A stretch of DNA of 64,000 bases from Mrakia gelida (lineage: Eukaryota > Basidiomycota > Tremellomycetes > Cystofilobasidiales > Mrakiaceae): contig BRON01000008.1 of NCBI GenBank assembly GCA_024345305.1, positions 992,001-1,056,000 on the forward strand. Direction: 5' to 3'. Below, one piece after another: positions 10,601-23,500 of the stretch. Numbering within the stretch: the stretch's first letter is position 1; each line of letters starts with the position of its first letter. The notes beneath the pieces were generated by a model. That model made no database searches. It saw only the letters and a program-made list of their open reading frames with translations, and was not told the origin of the DNA. The translations under genes and the position numbers were made by a program.

Positions 10601-13600
10601 TCGAAGATGAGCTCTCCCTTGTACGTTCCCTTCCCGAGCTTGATCTTGTCGCGACGACTCTGAGGACCAGTCGACCTGTACGGAGTTCGAGCATCGCCGG
10701 TTTGAGCAGCGAAGTCCGCGACGTTGAGCTCGACGGTTCCGATGGTTCGATCTCGAGTGAGGTTCTGATAATCGCACAGCTCCAAGATGGGCCGCTCTCG
10801 AAGGGAGTGAACTGGAACGTAGACAATCTCGTCCCACTCAGGGTTGAGGTTGTTGTTCTGGACCTCGGTTCGAGCCTGGGAAAGCGAGAGCGGGAGCAGA
10901 TCGTCAGCGAAGAATCTCGAGGAAGGTAAGGAGACGCGGACGCGACTGACCATCGTGTTTCCTCCGTTGACGACTCGGACGTAAGGATCGCTCTTTCCTC
11001 CGAGAGCAGCCTCGACATTCTTGACGTCGGTAGCTTTCTTGAGCCTGTTTGAGGAGGAGAGGCGAAGGAGAACTGGTCAGCGAAGATCTTCGAGACTCGT
11101 TGAGTCGTCGAGAGGAAACGGCTCACCAAATTCGAAGGATACCGATGGGAGGAACGTAGGCAGCACTGCCGTTGAGGGATCCAGCCATCGCGAGAGGTTT
11201 CCACTCGGCGGAGAGTCGCAGACGTCCTGTCTTAGCTCCGGACAGGGGGAACCAATCCTGCTGCCTCTCCTTCGCGGTGAGGAGATCCTTGAGCGAGACG
11301 GAGACCTTTCCGAGAACGGGATCCTTGAGGAAGTCCCTACGGTGAGAGAAGGAAGAAGATCCGAGTCAGATGCGAGCTCAAACGGGGATGGGAGTCGAAA
11401 AGGCGAAGGAGACGCGAAACTGACCTGTCGTCGACGATTTGGACGGTGATGACGGAGCTGTCCTTGTCGGCGACGAGGAACTCGTGAGGAGACTCCCAGG
11501 AAGGGGCGAAGTTGCTCTTGAAGACTCCGGTTCGGTGAGCTTCCTCCTTCGAACCTCCGATGAAGAGTTTCGCGTAAGGGTTGACGGCTGAGGTGCTGAG
11601 AGTTCGAGATCCGTCGAGTTCTTTGGCCTGGTGAATCGTAAGCCGGCAGATTCCAGTACCTAAAGAAGTGATAAAAGAAAGAGTCAGCGAGGAAACGAGG
11701 AAGGACGAGAGGTGATCGCGTCGACGAACGAGTGTCAGGAACCTCCTCGAGCGTTCCGTCGGGGAGCTTCTCAGGCTTGAGGACGGGGAAGAACTTGCTG
11801 CAAGATTCGACCACACAAAGAAGGTGGAACGATGTCAGCTCGAAGTCGAATTCACGCAAGGACTCGCTCGAGGGAACTCACGCGTCGAATCTCAACTCTC
11901 CTCGCTCCTTTCCTTCTCGAAGGATGTTCACGCTCAATCCCTCCTGCTCGGCATCCTCCTTCAGCTTCTCGAGGTCGAAGTTGGCGACACCGAGCTCCGA
12001 GTCCTTTCGGTTGGCGTTGTAACTGCAGACGAAGGAAGAAGTGATCAGCTTCGGGAGAGAAGACGAGATCGAGACGGCGAGACTCACTCGTAAACGGAGA
12101 GGGCGAGAACATCGCTAAGAGAGTTGATGAGGATGAACTTGACCTCATTCCACTGAGGGTTGTAAGTGGACGTCTGCGAGAGAAAAGAATCGCTGGGTCA
12201 GCTCGCGAAGAGCGAGACGGGGAGGGAAGACGCGAGGGAGGGAGGGAGGAAGGGAGGAAGATCGAGCTCACCTTGTACTTGGTCTTCGCGACCTCGGCCT
12301 TTCCAGCCAAAGAGATCGACACGTAGGGATCGGGAGTCCCTCCTCCGATCTTGGTTCCCTTGATACCTCGAGCACTGCTGATGGTGAGCTGAAGGACTCC
12401 GATGGCGGCGTCTGCGTCAGGAGGAGCGGAAAGCACGAAATTCAGTCGCGCTAAAGGCTCAGCGATCAAAGAAACGAGGAAACGAACCGAGAGGAGCTCC
12501 GCTGAGAAGCTGTTCCAGGTTGAGGGTGAAGACGTTGGGGTCGTACATCTGCGAGCGAAGAACGAGGACGACGTCAGTATCGATCGAAGCAAAGCGGAGG
12601 AGGGGTTCTTCTCGACGCGTCCGTCGTCGTCTCTTAGAGCCAGTGCACCGTCGCTTTCCCGACTCGCCCAACCAACGAAGATAGTAGGGAGAGGAAACTG
12701 ACCATCGGACCGAGGTTGGCGTGGACCTGATCTCGAACGAAACTTGACAGCCCGGGGACGTTCGCAATATCAAAGCCGAGAGTTTCTCCTCCAATTGGCT
12801 TGAGCACGTAGTCTGCGATCAGAAAAGGGTCAGTCGCGTCGATACGAGTGTCCGAGGGCGAGGGAAATGAAGGCTCACCGAAGATGGGCTTCTCCAAGAA
12901 GGACATCTCGACGAGTTGGACGTGAGGGAACGAGGGGATGAGCTTGAGCTTGATTCGCATGTTACCGACGAACGAGATGTCTTCGAGAAGGATAGGCATA
13001 GGAGCCGAGATGAATCTGTGCAGAGAGAAAGAGGGCGCAGGGTCAGAAAGAGCAGAGGAGTCGAGAGGGACTCGAGAGGGACTCGAGACGAAACGAGACG
13101 CGTCGACTGAACTCACCCTTTCCCGATCTTGATCTCGAGAACGATCTTGGGGTTGGTTTGGAACTTCTGATCTCGAGGAGTGACGTCTGAGAGATCCGTA
13201 GGAGTGAAGCTGATCTTCCAGTCCATGAGAACGACGTCGTCGGGGGTCTTGGGGAACGTTCGAACAGAGTCGATTCGAGGAGCTGAGAACAACGCGCGAA
13301 AGGCAAGGTCAGCGGCACGAAGATTGATCCAAAGAGATGATGAGATCTCACCCTTGCTTCCGAGAGTGAAGGTGGTCATCTTGATGGACTCGAGGAAGCT
13401 GGGAGTGCTGGTCGAGAGAACCTGGTCGACGGAGGCGACGATGGTGGCTGAGAGGACGGGTTCCTGTCGAGAGCGAAGAGAAAACGAGGTCAGCTTCGAG
13501 ACTATCAGACCTGAGACGGAGAGAGTAGACTACTCACGTAGATCTTCCAGAACCTGAGCAAGAACGAGTTGATCCAGTCGGCTGACTCGCTTTCGGTCGC

Positions 13601-15081
13601 GAGCTGAAGAAGACGAAACGAGAACGAAGGTCAGCTCTCGTCGAAACATGGGCGCGAAGCTTCTGCACTCACTCTCGTCTTGACGAGCTCCCTCTGAATG
13701 TCGTCTCTAGATGCTCGTCGGACTCGAGTGATTGAGAGGTCGTAGTAGGTCGCGCAGACAGCGAGAACGATGATCGTCCATCCCCAGCCCATTCGGAAGG
13801 TCGCGAAGATATGGGAGGCGCAGACGGCGAAGAAGATGACTCCGGCGTTATGGTACCAGGTTCCGTAGGCTTGCTCCGAGCTGGGAAGGGGAGAGAGAGG
13901 GAAGAGCCGCTGGGTCAGCTCTCGAGGTCGAGGAGCAGGGAAGACGCGTTAGGGAGGGAAGATCGAGCTCACATGTAGGCAGCGAGGATGGACCTCTCAG
14001 CAGCCGTGCTATCGTCTCCGATATCGTCAATTCCACTGACAGCTCTCCATCCAGTCTTGTACTGTTAGCGAGAAAGAGCAGAGAAGGGTCAGGAATCGAG
14101 GCAGAGGGAGGGAAGGAGGTTCGAGCTCGAGCTCACCCAATCTGGGAGTCCGACGGTGGCAGAGCTCGGAATAGCTCCTGGAACGCCCTTCTGCTCGACC
14201 CAAAACCAGCATCGAGCCTCAAAGTCAGCTCTCCATCCCTCGAGAAAAGCTTTCATCAGCGCTGACGAAGGAGACAGCGAAAGAAGGACTAACAGCTCCA
14301 ATCGTCTTGCCCTCAGAGTCGACGACTACAACCTTGGCGCCGTTCTTTCCCTGACCCTCGAGCATGCTGGTAGCGTCGATGTCCGAGATGGTGACCGTAG
14401 GAGCTGGAGTGTTGGCTCTGGTTGTATCGATGGAGAGTTCTGGGGAAGGAAGAACCAAGAAGGAGGGTCAGACTCGAATCGAATCGGAAGCAGTTGAGGA
14501 TGGAGGAGGGAAGACAGGGAGAAGCTCAGCTCACCCTTCGCTCCTCCTGATGCTGAGTCGTCTTTGACTCCTGGAAGAGGGGAGAGAGAGCCTCGAGCTT
14601 TCCCTGCCTCTGCCTTCTTCTGAGCTGTCGTAGCGTCGGGGTCGAAGGTCTGGATGAAAGGGAACGAAGGAAGGCGGAGATGTTCAGCTTCAATCCTCCT
14701 CGTTCAGATACGCTCGTTTGGATGGTGACCGCCCCCTGCGACAGTAGATCTGGATAAAGTAAGATCCAAGAGAGTGCATATGCATCTGCGCTTCTCGAGC
14801 AGCCCTTCAAAGGAGGACGCAAGAAGCAAAGGAGAGAAGGAAGGAAGGACAGGCAACGTTCTCTCCCTCCCCGCGAGCTTCGTTCGTCCCTCTCCGGCAA
14901 TGCTCCTCCATCCCTCCTACTCCACCCCTCCCACTCTCACGACGTCCCTTAGCAGTACGCGATCATAGTCTCTACTCACATGAACGACCGCTCCTCTCTG
15001 CTCATCCGCTTTGACGAGCTCTTTCACGCCCATCTCCTTCTTCGGCAGATCCTGCTCCTTCGGCGGTAGAGGAATGCTCAT
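7681..15081 (-). CDS. Tricalbin-like ER-plasma membrane tether (SMP plus five C2 domains)
   Basis: Tricalbins (yeast Tcb1-3, relatives of extended synaptotagmins) anchor in the ER, move lipid through an SMP domain and bind plasma-membrane phospholipid through C2 domains. The start is ATG 15081-15079, followed by an unusually long first intron (about 340 nt). A hydrophobic hairpin lies near 13860-13720 (GVIFFAVCASHIFATF, then WGWTIIVLAVCATYYDLSI). The SMP region follows, about 13600-12500, with ESADWINSFLLRFWKIYEPVL, IKMTTFTLGSKG, LLEDISFVGNMRIKLKLIPS and NLGPM. C2 domains follow near 12420-12080, 11660-11400, 11040-10680, 10200-9720 and 9640-9100; typical pieces are GGKSDPYVRV, NLNPEWDEIVYVPV and SGKSDPYAVFNL. 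The last exon ends RRDKSDPKDE, TAG at 7683-7681. Roughly 1,500 residues in about 25-30 exons, in keeping with fungal tricalbins. Confidence 0.9.
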
Positions 15082-15642
15082 AGACGGGTCTCCTCTCGTT
15101 GGCTGTTGATAGTTTGGGTGTAGATCGAGAGAGTAGGATTGGGTGTCGAGGGGATGGAAGCCTTGAGAAGGGGGAAGGAGGAGAGAGAAGATGGCCGTTT
15201 GCGTGTGAAGAATCGAAGGGATCGACCAGTCTTGCCCGCCGAGGACCGTCGAAACGACTGCGACGATGACGATTTTCGAGACAAGGGAAAAAATTACTCC
15301 GACCCAGACAGAGATGAGACGCGAGGGGAGGACGTTCTGAAGTCTGTTCGCTTCCAGAAGTACCCCCCTCTGCGTCCTTGAGTGAGCAGAAGAGGGACGT
15401 GAGGGGAGATCAAACAAGACTCGTCGACACGACGCGATCGCGTTTGTTTCCTTCTTGAAGAACTTCAGCTCGCACTCTTACTCACCTTCCTCAGTCTCAT
15501 CTCAGGATCTCGCATGGAGTTCCGTCGCAGAGAGAGCAGCTGCATGCCGGCATGAATCTGAGAGGGGCGACGGACGAGACCTAAAAAGGGACGCTCGTCG
15601 AGCTTCTCCCTTTCTCCTTCTGACCACCACCATCAAGACCTC
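15082..15642. promoter_or_regulatory. Divergent promoter region, tricalbin / methyltransferase
   Basis: This is the shared upstream region of two divergent genes. It contains a perfect 12-bp palindrome, CATGCCGGCATG, at 15543-15554. Nothing else is recognisable. Confidence 0.4.
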
Positions 15643-17509
15643 ATGCTCTACTCAGATTACTCCTCATCTTCACCAGGCGACGACGACGAATCAACAGTGG
15701 GAGGAGACGACCTCAGCACGACTGATGGGATGAGCACGACCGACGGAGGAGAATCGACGACGAGTTTCTCGCCCTCTCTTCAAGAAGTTTGGTGCAAGGA
15801 GGATCTGGGTAAGCCTGAGAGCCAGAGTCCAAGGCCTCCCGTCTCTCTGCTGATCTCACACCTTTCGCTCATGCAGGAAAACCTGTCCAAAGCTCGAACG
15901 AGGTTTATCAGTTCGTTCCTTTCGAGTCTGCACTCTTGTCGCCTCTCCACGCTCCGTGTTCCAACGACCCACCCTCTTCCTTCCCCACTAGATGGCCAGC
16001 AGACGAGTGGCACCTCCGTCACGAAGAGCTCTGGACGAAGGTCAAGACGACGTTCCTCAGTAGGTCAAACCCTCAGGCGGGATCGTCCGGTCGCGGACTC
16101 TACCCCTCTCAGGTCGGCGGGAGGATCGAGGCACTCCTTTCGACACCAGGGTCGAGATACTTGGATGTTGGATGCGGGAGGAAAGGTGAGTGTGAAGCGA
16201 GCGTGGGTTGGGGGATCAAAGAGACGCGTTGAACTCGAGTCGAAACTGACGCGCTTACTTTGTTCGTTTTGCTCGCTCGCGCCTCGTCCAGCCGACTGGC
16301 TCTGTGCGATGGGAGATAGGTTCCCGTTCTCTGAAGGTATTGGGATTGATACTCAGCCCATTCTCTCGAAGTGAGCACCCTCGAACAGAGTGGCAACGCG
16401 AGCTCGAGCTGAACTCATCGCGTCCCGTCTTCATTTCCCAGCTTTCTTCCTCCCTCCGTCTGCGGCGAGCGTGAGGCTTCTCTTCTTCCTCTGCCCTTCT
16501 TCATAACACTCTGACACTCATTTGACTTCTCTTTCAGTCTACGACTGCTCTCAAGGTCTTCCTTAGTGAGTCTCTCGCCCAAAAGACCACAAACTCGTTT
16601 CTGACGACGCACCCGTCTTCGACCTCTTTGCCCAGCCCCGACGAGTTCTTCGACGTGAGCGCCCTCTGATTCACTCATCTGTGCCATCTAACTCGTCTCG
16701 TCTCCCTCTCCAGGTCATCTCCCACGCCTACCTCCTCCCCTTCTTGATCGGCGGTTGGACCTACGAAGGGCTAGTTTCCGAGATCGCTCGCTGCCTCAAG
16801 CCAGGAGGCGTCTAATTCTGCTTCGACAAGTACACCGTACGTGACTTCTCACTCTCGTCACCGACGCCTTTTCTGATATTCCTCGACACGTACTGCAGAC
16901 AAGTCTCTTGCTCGAAGATAATCGACCTCTTGAAACTCGATTTCCTTTCGTCGAAGCTTTCCTCAGGCTGAGTGAGTAATGCTGCCTTTCCGTTCGGTCG
17001 ATCTCTGAAGGTTGACCTATTTTGGGTTTGGTAGGTTCCTTCTGGGGCAACCCCGAAGCCGCTTCCAAACTTTCAGCCAAAGAATACCGCTTCAAACCCG
17101 TCGTCGCCGCAACTCAAGCCTTCGAGTCCATCGTAGAGGACATCATCCCCACTCAAGCTGGTAGAAGGAACGTCGGTGAGCACCAAGCTTCCACTCCTTC
17201 TTCTCTTCCTTTCTCTCGTCAAACCATCGACCGACGACTCGCTGACCCCGTCGCGTCGCGTCGACTCCACCAGACTTCGAAGCCGACCTCCTCGGCGACC
17301 TCTTCTACTCCATCTCCCTCCACGTCGTTTCCCAAGCGACCTGGTTCCTCATGCGCGCTGGCTTCTCGAAGGAGTACTCCATGCGATGGCAGGAGGGGTG
17401 TCAGGCGGAAGTGAAAAGGATGAAGTCGTGCGAGAAGGGAGAGGGGTGTTATGCTCAGTTTCATTTGGTTTATGCGGTGAAGAAGGAGGAGGAGGAGGGA
17501 GAAGTTTGA
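15643..17509 (+). pseudogene. SAM-dependent methyltransferase with an in-frame stop codon
   Basis: This is a class I methyltransferase: motif I reads RYLDVGCGRK near 16160, an acidic residue (GIGIDTQPI) follows beta-2, and motif IV/post-I reads FFDVISHAYLLPFLIGG. The next motif, IARCLKPGGV, is followed directly by TAA at 16813-16815 and then FCFDKYT in the same frame. Every other exon and phase is intact, including a 19-nt exon near 16637-16655. The downstream exons continue through RFPFVEAFLRLSSFWGNPEA to KKEEEEGEV and a TGA at about 17507-17509. The family normally has a hydrophobic or aromatic residue at this position, so a TAC to TAA change is the simplest explanation. Substrate unknown. 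It could be a recent pseudogene, a readthrough gene or a sequence error. Confidence 0.7.
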
Positions 17510-17740
17510 TTGGATGGTTCGTTTGAGATGAGATGTTGGTATTGGGGGAGAGGAAGAGCTTCGAGCGGTCGTTTCGACGCGTCCTCTTTTTCCCTCGCAC
17601 TCTCGGACTCTCCCTCCCTCCCTCGACGGTTCGACACAAGAAAACTCTCGATGACATAAAACCCAGTAGCACGTCTCCCTCCCTCCCTCCCTCCCTCCTC
17701 TCTCGATCTACCTTCCCATGACCACGCACGTAAAAGCGAA
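17510..17740. other. Convergent 3' region, methyltransferase / TFIIS
   Basis: A short spacer between two convergent genes, presumed 3' UTRs. It contains a (CTCC)n-like pyrimidine run near 17670-17700. Confidence 0.4.
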
Positions 17741-20125
17741 TCACGAGAACTGATCAAACGAAAACGAAACGAACGACGCGTCAGTCTTCGCCTTCCTCCT
17801 TCGTTCGCGTTGCTCGACGTTTGAGGGTAGATGAAACTGACCTTCCATCGATTGTTGCAGTTTAGACATCTGTTTCGATTCGGGCCAAAAAGGGGGAAGA
17901 GGGTCAACGAACGAGCAAGCGTGGTGGAGGGAGGGGAGAGGGGAGGAGGAGGAGAGAAGGAACGAACGTCACGAAAGTCTGGGGAACGAGAACGAAGGAC
18001 GAAGAAGACGAGACAGAGGAGGGGAACAGTCAGTCGGAAGTTCGAAAGGACGAAAGAAGGGAAGGAATGTGGCAAGACGGAAGGGAAAGAAAAGAGGAAC
18101 GAAAACGCACCGTCATCGGCTCATCAGCACTCCTCGTCTGCATCTGGTAGTAGGTCGTCTTCCTCTGACCGCACTTCCCGCACTTGAACTGATCGGTCTC
18201 GGCCTGCACGACCATCAACCCCAAACGAAAAGAAACGCGTCAGTTCTGGACGTTCGAGCGGGAACGCGAACTCGAAACGTTTGAAAGTGGGTTCGCGGAC
18301 GCACAGCGATCTGTTCCGCTCCTCTCGAGTTGAACAGGTTCTCGGTTTCCAGCTTCTTGTTGAGCGCTTGAAGGGTTTGGGAAGCCATGTCCTGTGACGA
18401 GCGAAGGGTTCAGCAGGCGAAGGGATGAGGAGCGAGACGAGGTAGTCGCGCGAACTAACCTCCTTCGACATCGTCGACAGATCCAGAGCCTTGACTTCTC
18501 CTCGAACGACGGCGTCTCGAAGACCAGGGTTGGCCTTGTCTTTGAGGTTCATGCAGATTCCTCGGATTTCTGTGGGAGAGAAAGGGAAGACACGAGGGGA
18601 GGGGAGGGGGGAGAGAGACGCGTCGGTCAGCAGTTCGAGGTTCGGTTCGGTTCGTTCGAGCGCGAAGAGAGTGAGAGGAATCAACCGAAGTCTCAAGACG
18701 AGTGGTAGGTAGAGAGAGGTCAAGCTAAGATAATGATGTCGGCACTCACTCTGCCTATAAGCGTTATCCGTCTTGTTCTCGTTGTTCGAAAAGAAACCCT
18801 TCTCCACTCCCTTTGATTTCTCCAGCAGGACTTCCTTAGCTGCAGAATCGCGCCCAAAGCCAACCCAACAAACCCAGTCAGTCCCAGCTCCTCTCCCTGC
18901 CATCCCTACATCTCTTCCCTCCCCACCTCTCCCACCACCTCCCCGACCCTCCTCCTCTCGCGTCTCGTTTTGAACACTCACAAACATTACTATCCCCCGC
19001 CAACGCATCGTAGACCAACATCACACACTTATCCCTCACCTCGTCCCCCAACCCAGGCTTGTGCGCTCCGTCTCCCTTGAACGTCCTCGGGCTCGAAGGG
19101 TAGGGGATCACGATGGAGGGGTAGCTGGAGTTGGAGGAGGAAGAGGAAGACTTGGGAAGGGAGGAGATGGGTCGACTCGACGAGGAGGGGGTGGGTGTCG
19201 AAGCTGAGGTGGAGGGGACGGGAGTGCCGGAGGGGGAGTTGGTTGAGGAGGGGGCTGGCGAGGCGAGCATACGAGGGAGTAGGGAAGGTGGGAGGAGGGA
19301 GGTGGAGGGAGAGGGAAGGGAGGGAGGGAGAGTGGTGGTGAGCTTCGCGCGAAGGAGGTTTGGTGACGGCTTCACCCAACCCGCGACCGTTCCAAGCAGA
19401 GAGAGGAAGTGCTGGGGACTCGACAACTCACCAGCGCTACTCTTGTCGCTCTTTGACTTCTTCTGTTTGGGGGCCGCATCGTCTCCTGTGGGTGCCTTTC
19501 TCTTCTTGTTCTCCTCGACGGCGTCCTTCCAGATCTTGACGATCGATTTCGCCAGGGTCCCGATTTCACTGCGAGGTCACGAATCATGGACGAGAGGAGA
19601 ATTAGCTCTCGGTGAGTCTGACGAGGAGACGAGACATGGGAGTTGAGAGAAGAGGGAGAGAGACGAGGGGAGGGGAGGGGGAGGAAGGAACGAGAGAGCT
19701 CACGAAGAAGCGTGGTTTCGAAGCTTCCCTACAGCAACTCCAGCTCGGGTTTCCTGAAAAGATGAGAGAAATGAGTGTATTGAGTCAGTACGTCTGCCCC
19801 CGCGAGAGCTTGGACGCGTCAAAGTCGTAGAATCGGATGAGAGAGGGCGGTCGAGGTCGGATAGATGGTCCGCGAAGGAAGAGAGCGGGGGGAGGGAAGA
19901 AACGTACCCTGAGAACCTCCTCTGTAGGCTTGACGAGATCTTTGAGACCTTGAAGAGCTTTAACAGCATCCTAAAAGATCTCCCGAGAACGAAAGGATAT
20001 CTTATCAGCTCTGCGAATCGTGGATGGAAGGGCTCGAAGATGAAGAGCCGACTCACAGATTCGTTCTCAGCAGAGATCGCCTCTTGAAGAGAAGCGACGA
20101 GAGCCTTGATTTCCGTCGAGCTCAT
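17741..20125 (-). CDS. DST1: Transcription elongation factor TFIIS
   Basis: TFIIS rescues arrested RNA polymerase II by stimulating transcript cleavage. The start is ATG 20125-20123 ([17 protein letters not shown]). The N-terminal LW/TFIIS-N domain includes [28 protein letters not shown] and [16 protein letters not shown]. The central domain includes [23 protein letters not shown] and [17 protein letters not shown]. The C-terminal zinc ribbon has [20 protein letters not shown], the ADEP loop (cleavage Asp-Glu present) and [15 protein letters not shown]. The ribbon is complete only if an 11-nt microexon at 17968-17978 is included. The last exon encodes just Phe-Ser-stop at 17749-17741, matching the usual family C-terminus. 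It is divergent from MED14, 408 bp away. Confidence 0.95.
17968..17978 (-). other. DST1: 11-nt coding microexon in TFIIS
   Basis: The 11 nt read ACTTTCGTGAC on the minus strand, with acceptor CCCCAG before and donor GTTCGT after. They supply Thr-Phe-Val-Thr(partial) between ADEPMT and CLNCNNRWK, exactly the residues conserved in the TFIIS zinc ribbon. Without them the frame is lost. Confidence 0.85.
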
Positions 20126-20533
20126 GATCTAGTAGACAAAGAGAAGCCGGTCCTGATGGTGTGTATGAGGTACGAGAACGACGAAGTTTTTCTCGTGGAT
20201 GCTGAGCGTTTGCAGGCGAAACCAAAGGAAGAAGAGGGAGAAGCGAATCGCCCGAAGCGATCCTCCAAACCACGACCCCGAGCCCATCCTTCCCCTTCCC
20301 ATCCTTCCCTCAGCTCGCAGGGAACCATCAGACACCACCGCTTCGACCCATAGACGCTCAGGAGACGAAGGATATACGGCCACTCCTAGCTTTCACCCCC
20401 ACCACCCCCATCCCTCGCTCGCTCGAGAGGCGTTTGAGCTCTCCCTCCCTCCCTCCTCCCCCTCCCTTCCTCTCCTCCTTCCATCGCTCCCTCTCCTTCG
20501 ATCCTGCTTCGTTTGGACGGAACGCTGTCTTCG
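20126..20533. promoter_or_regulatory. Bidirectional promoter region, TFIIS / MED14
   Basis: 408 bp separate the start codons of two divergent RNA polymerase II factors. The MED14 side is very pyrimidine-rich. I recognise no defined binding site. Confidence 0.45.
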
Positions 20534-23500
20534 ATGGTCGCTCCCACCTCGATCCCTACCCCTCCCTCTCACTCCAACCCCCAAGGATCTGCGTCTACGA
20601 AGAAGATTACCCTCACCATCCCTTCCAACCACCAACCTTCCGGTTCATCCAACTCCCGCCACAACTCCCCTCAGCAACCTCCCTCCAACCCTTCGCATCC
20701 CAACGCTTCAGGCTCCTCCTCCCCTTCCAAGCAACAGAGCCTTCAGTCTTACCCTTCTCCACCCATTGGAGAGGGCGAAATGATCAGCTCGGAAGTGCTC
20801 GAACGAGAACTGCCAGACGTCGTTTCAGACGACCTCGTCCCGCTCAACCTAGTCGTAGATGCTGTCATCCACGACGTGTACCAACGTCTGGCAGAGCTGG
20901 GAGAGGTCTTGCCCTCTCTACACGAGTCGGCAAGAGCAGCCCGCATCTTCCAGTTCTCGTTGTACTCTAGGAGGCAGGTCGTCAAGCTGTTGGCTCTCGT
21001 GAGGTGGAGTAAGGAGAGCGAGGTCGTCGCGAAGTGTATGGTCAGTGGACGGCTCTCTTTGGGGAATGGAGCAGGAGGGGCGGAAGCTGATGTATACTTT
21101 GGCTGGCTCCTATCAGAACATCAACGCTTTCCTGACGAGGCAGAACGCTCAGTTCGACGAGGCTATCGAGCAGCTCACCTCCCTCAGAACAGGGCTCGAC
21201 GGAACGAGGTCAGCTCAATTCCTCCCTTCTCCCTCCTTGCTCGTCTCGAGCTGACCTTGTATGATACTACTCACCTCGTAGACTCCGGAACCCCGATCTC
21301 CTCACAGCTCTCGACGTCCTGACGACCGGAACCTACCAACGCCTCCCTCAACGCTTCCAGGTACATCCTTGACCTCTCCCTCTCCCTTCTCCCTCCTCCC
21401 AGCCTCCCACCTTCACGGTGGTGCTGGAAGAGACGAGATAGCTAGACGCTGTTCATCTTCTTCGTAAGGTGTACTGACGCGAATCATCATCCATCTCCCA
21501 TCATCCAATCCACCACGGCTCGTTCGTTCTCAAAAGACCGACTTCCTTCCTCCTTCACCTCTCACCGCTCAATCAATCCTCCGAGCTCTCCTCGACCTCA
21601 ACGACGTCGTCGCCTACAGGCTCAAGGTCAAGGAGGTCGTGCCGGTTCAGATGAGGAGCTATCGCATAGGTGAGTCGCTCGCTTCAAGTGACGTTGGAAG
21701 GAAACGAAGCGAAACGAAACGAAGAAGCTGACGTCCCTCGTCTCGCGCGTCCCTTTCATCTTCGTTTGCGCTTCAGCCGACGGACGAGCCTACTTCTCCT
21801 GCCCTGGACTCTTCGAGGCTTCGTTCTCGCTCACGGGAGCTCAGAAGGTCGAGGAGGAGGACTCGGAGGAGGTCAAGCTCGAGAAGATCCAGTCGGGGAA
21901 GTTGGGAGGGACTTGGTACCTCGTCGAAATGGCGTTCTCGTTCACCATGGCTGAGAGTGAGGATGGAGCGGATGAGGAGCTCAGGAAGGGTGAGTGCTTC
22001 TTCCTCTCTGTTTCTTGGTAGGCAAGCCGGAGGCGAGGAGAAACACTCAAGCGTGACGGAGGCCTGATCGTTTCTCTCATTCTTGTTTCGTCCGTCCTCC
22101 CAGAATTCCCAACAACCCCACCTCGAGCAACGTTCGACGAGATAGCCCACTATGCGACGATGCTTCTCGTTCCACCTCCACCTCCACCACCACCACCAGA
22201 ACCAGCAGCTCTCGCAGATCGACCGTTCGACCCTCTCGCGTCTCACGTCGTCGCCGCCTCTTCCCCGTTCGACTCAGGAAACGGAACTGGAGGATCAGAC
22301 GTCAAGTTCAAGTTCTCGCTGTCAGGGAACCACGATGGGGAGCAAGGGCAGGTTGTCGAGGAGGAGAAGGAAACGGTGGTGGACGCGCCGTTGGTGAGGG
22401 TGTACAACCTGCTTCGTGAGTTTTCGAGGCGACCTTTTCCGTTTCACGCGTCGAGAGCGAGGGAGAAGAGAGGCGAGCGCGCTGACTGTCTGTGTTTTCC
22501 TCCGGATTCTTTTGTTGGGATGTGTCAACAGAGAGTCTGAGTCTAGGCTACCAACTCGAGATCCTGTTCCGACAAGCTCAACGGATCAAGAGTTTGGGAT
22601 GGGCAGATTGCTTCTCGCTCGAGATGGCGAAGGATAGGAAGTCGTTCAAGATTTCGTACTGGCCGTGAGTAGCTCTCTCCTTTTTCCCACCTCCAGCAAC
22701 GTCGCTCGCTCCTTATCGTCGCTCAGACTCAGAACTGACACGCGTTCCACTTCGTCGTTTCGTCCTCAGTCGTCAACGTCCCCTCCCTCGCTCCTCCTCC
22801 CAACCCAACGCCGCGACCGCTCCTCCTCAACTGGGCATCTCCGTAGGAGGGACCTTCACCGTCTCCCTCGTGGATCGCTCCTCCGACACCTCCTCCTCGG
22901 CGGCATCGACGACGTTGAATCGGATTCTGAACGAGGTGGAGGGAGAGGTCAAGTCGAAGATGATCGTTGCCAACACCGACGGTGCTGGAGCAGGAGGAGG
23001 AGGAGCAGTGAGAGTGAGCGATAGGGTGCTGGAGATGGAGTTGTGTGTGGTCTGGGAGGCGGAGAAGAAGTGGAGTCATGGGATTGATTTGAGCGAGGGG
23101 ACGAAGGAGATTAGGTTGGATTTCAAGGTGGTGAGTCTTCGTCGCGTCGTTTATCTTCCTTTCTTATCGCTTTCGTTCGCTCTCTATCCGTCGCTGACCT
23201 ATTCTTCGCCTTTGCACTCGTTCGTTCTCGTGTTCACAGGACTCGTCCAACCTCGACCTCGAATCGATCCTGCTCGACATGGTTCGCAAACACTCCAACG
23301 GACTCGTTCGAGCGCTGTACAGGAAGACGCTGGCGCATCCTTCGATGGCGGTGCTGTATGATTTAGCGGGTGGGGATATTGTGCTGGAGCAGAAGGGTTC
23401 GTTTGGCGAGGTCTCGTTTCGTTTCGTCGTCGCGTCGTTTCTCTTCGTCTCGCTGACCCGTTCCTTTCTCTCCTTCCTCTCTCCCAACCACAGACAACGA

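Noticed and set aside
10050..11204. A 384-codon minus-strand open frame inside tricalbin
   Set aside because: It ignores the intron pattern and reads C2-domain exons in the wrong frame.
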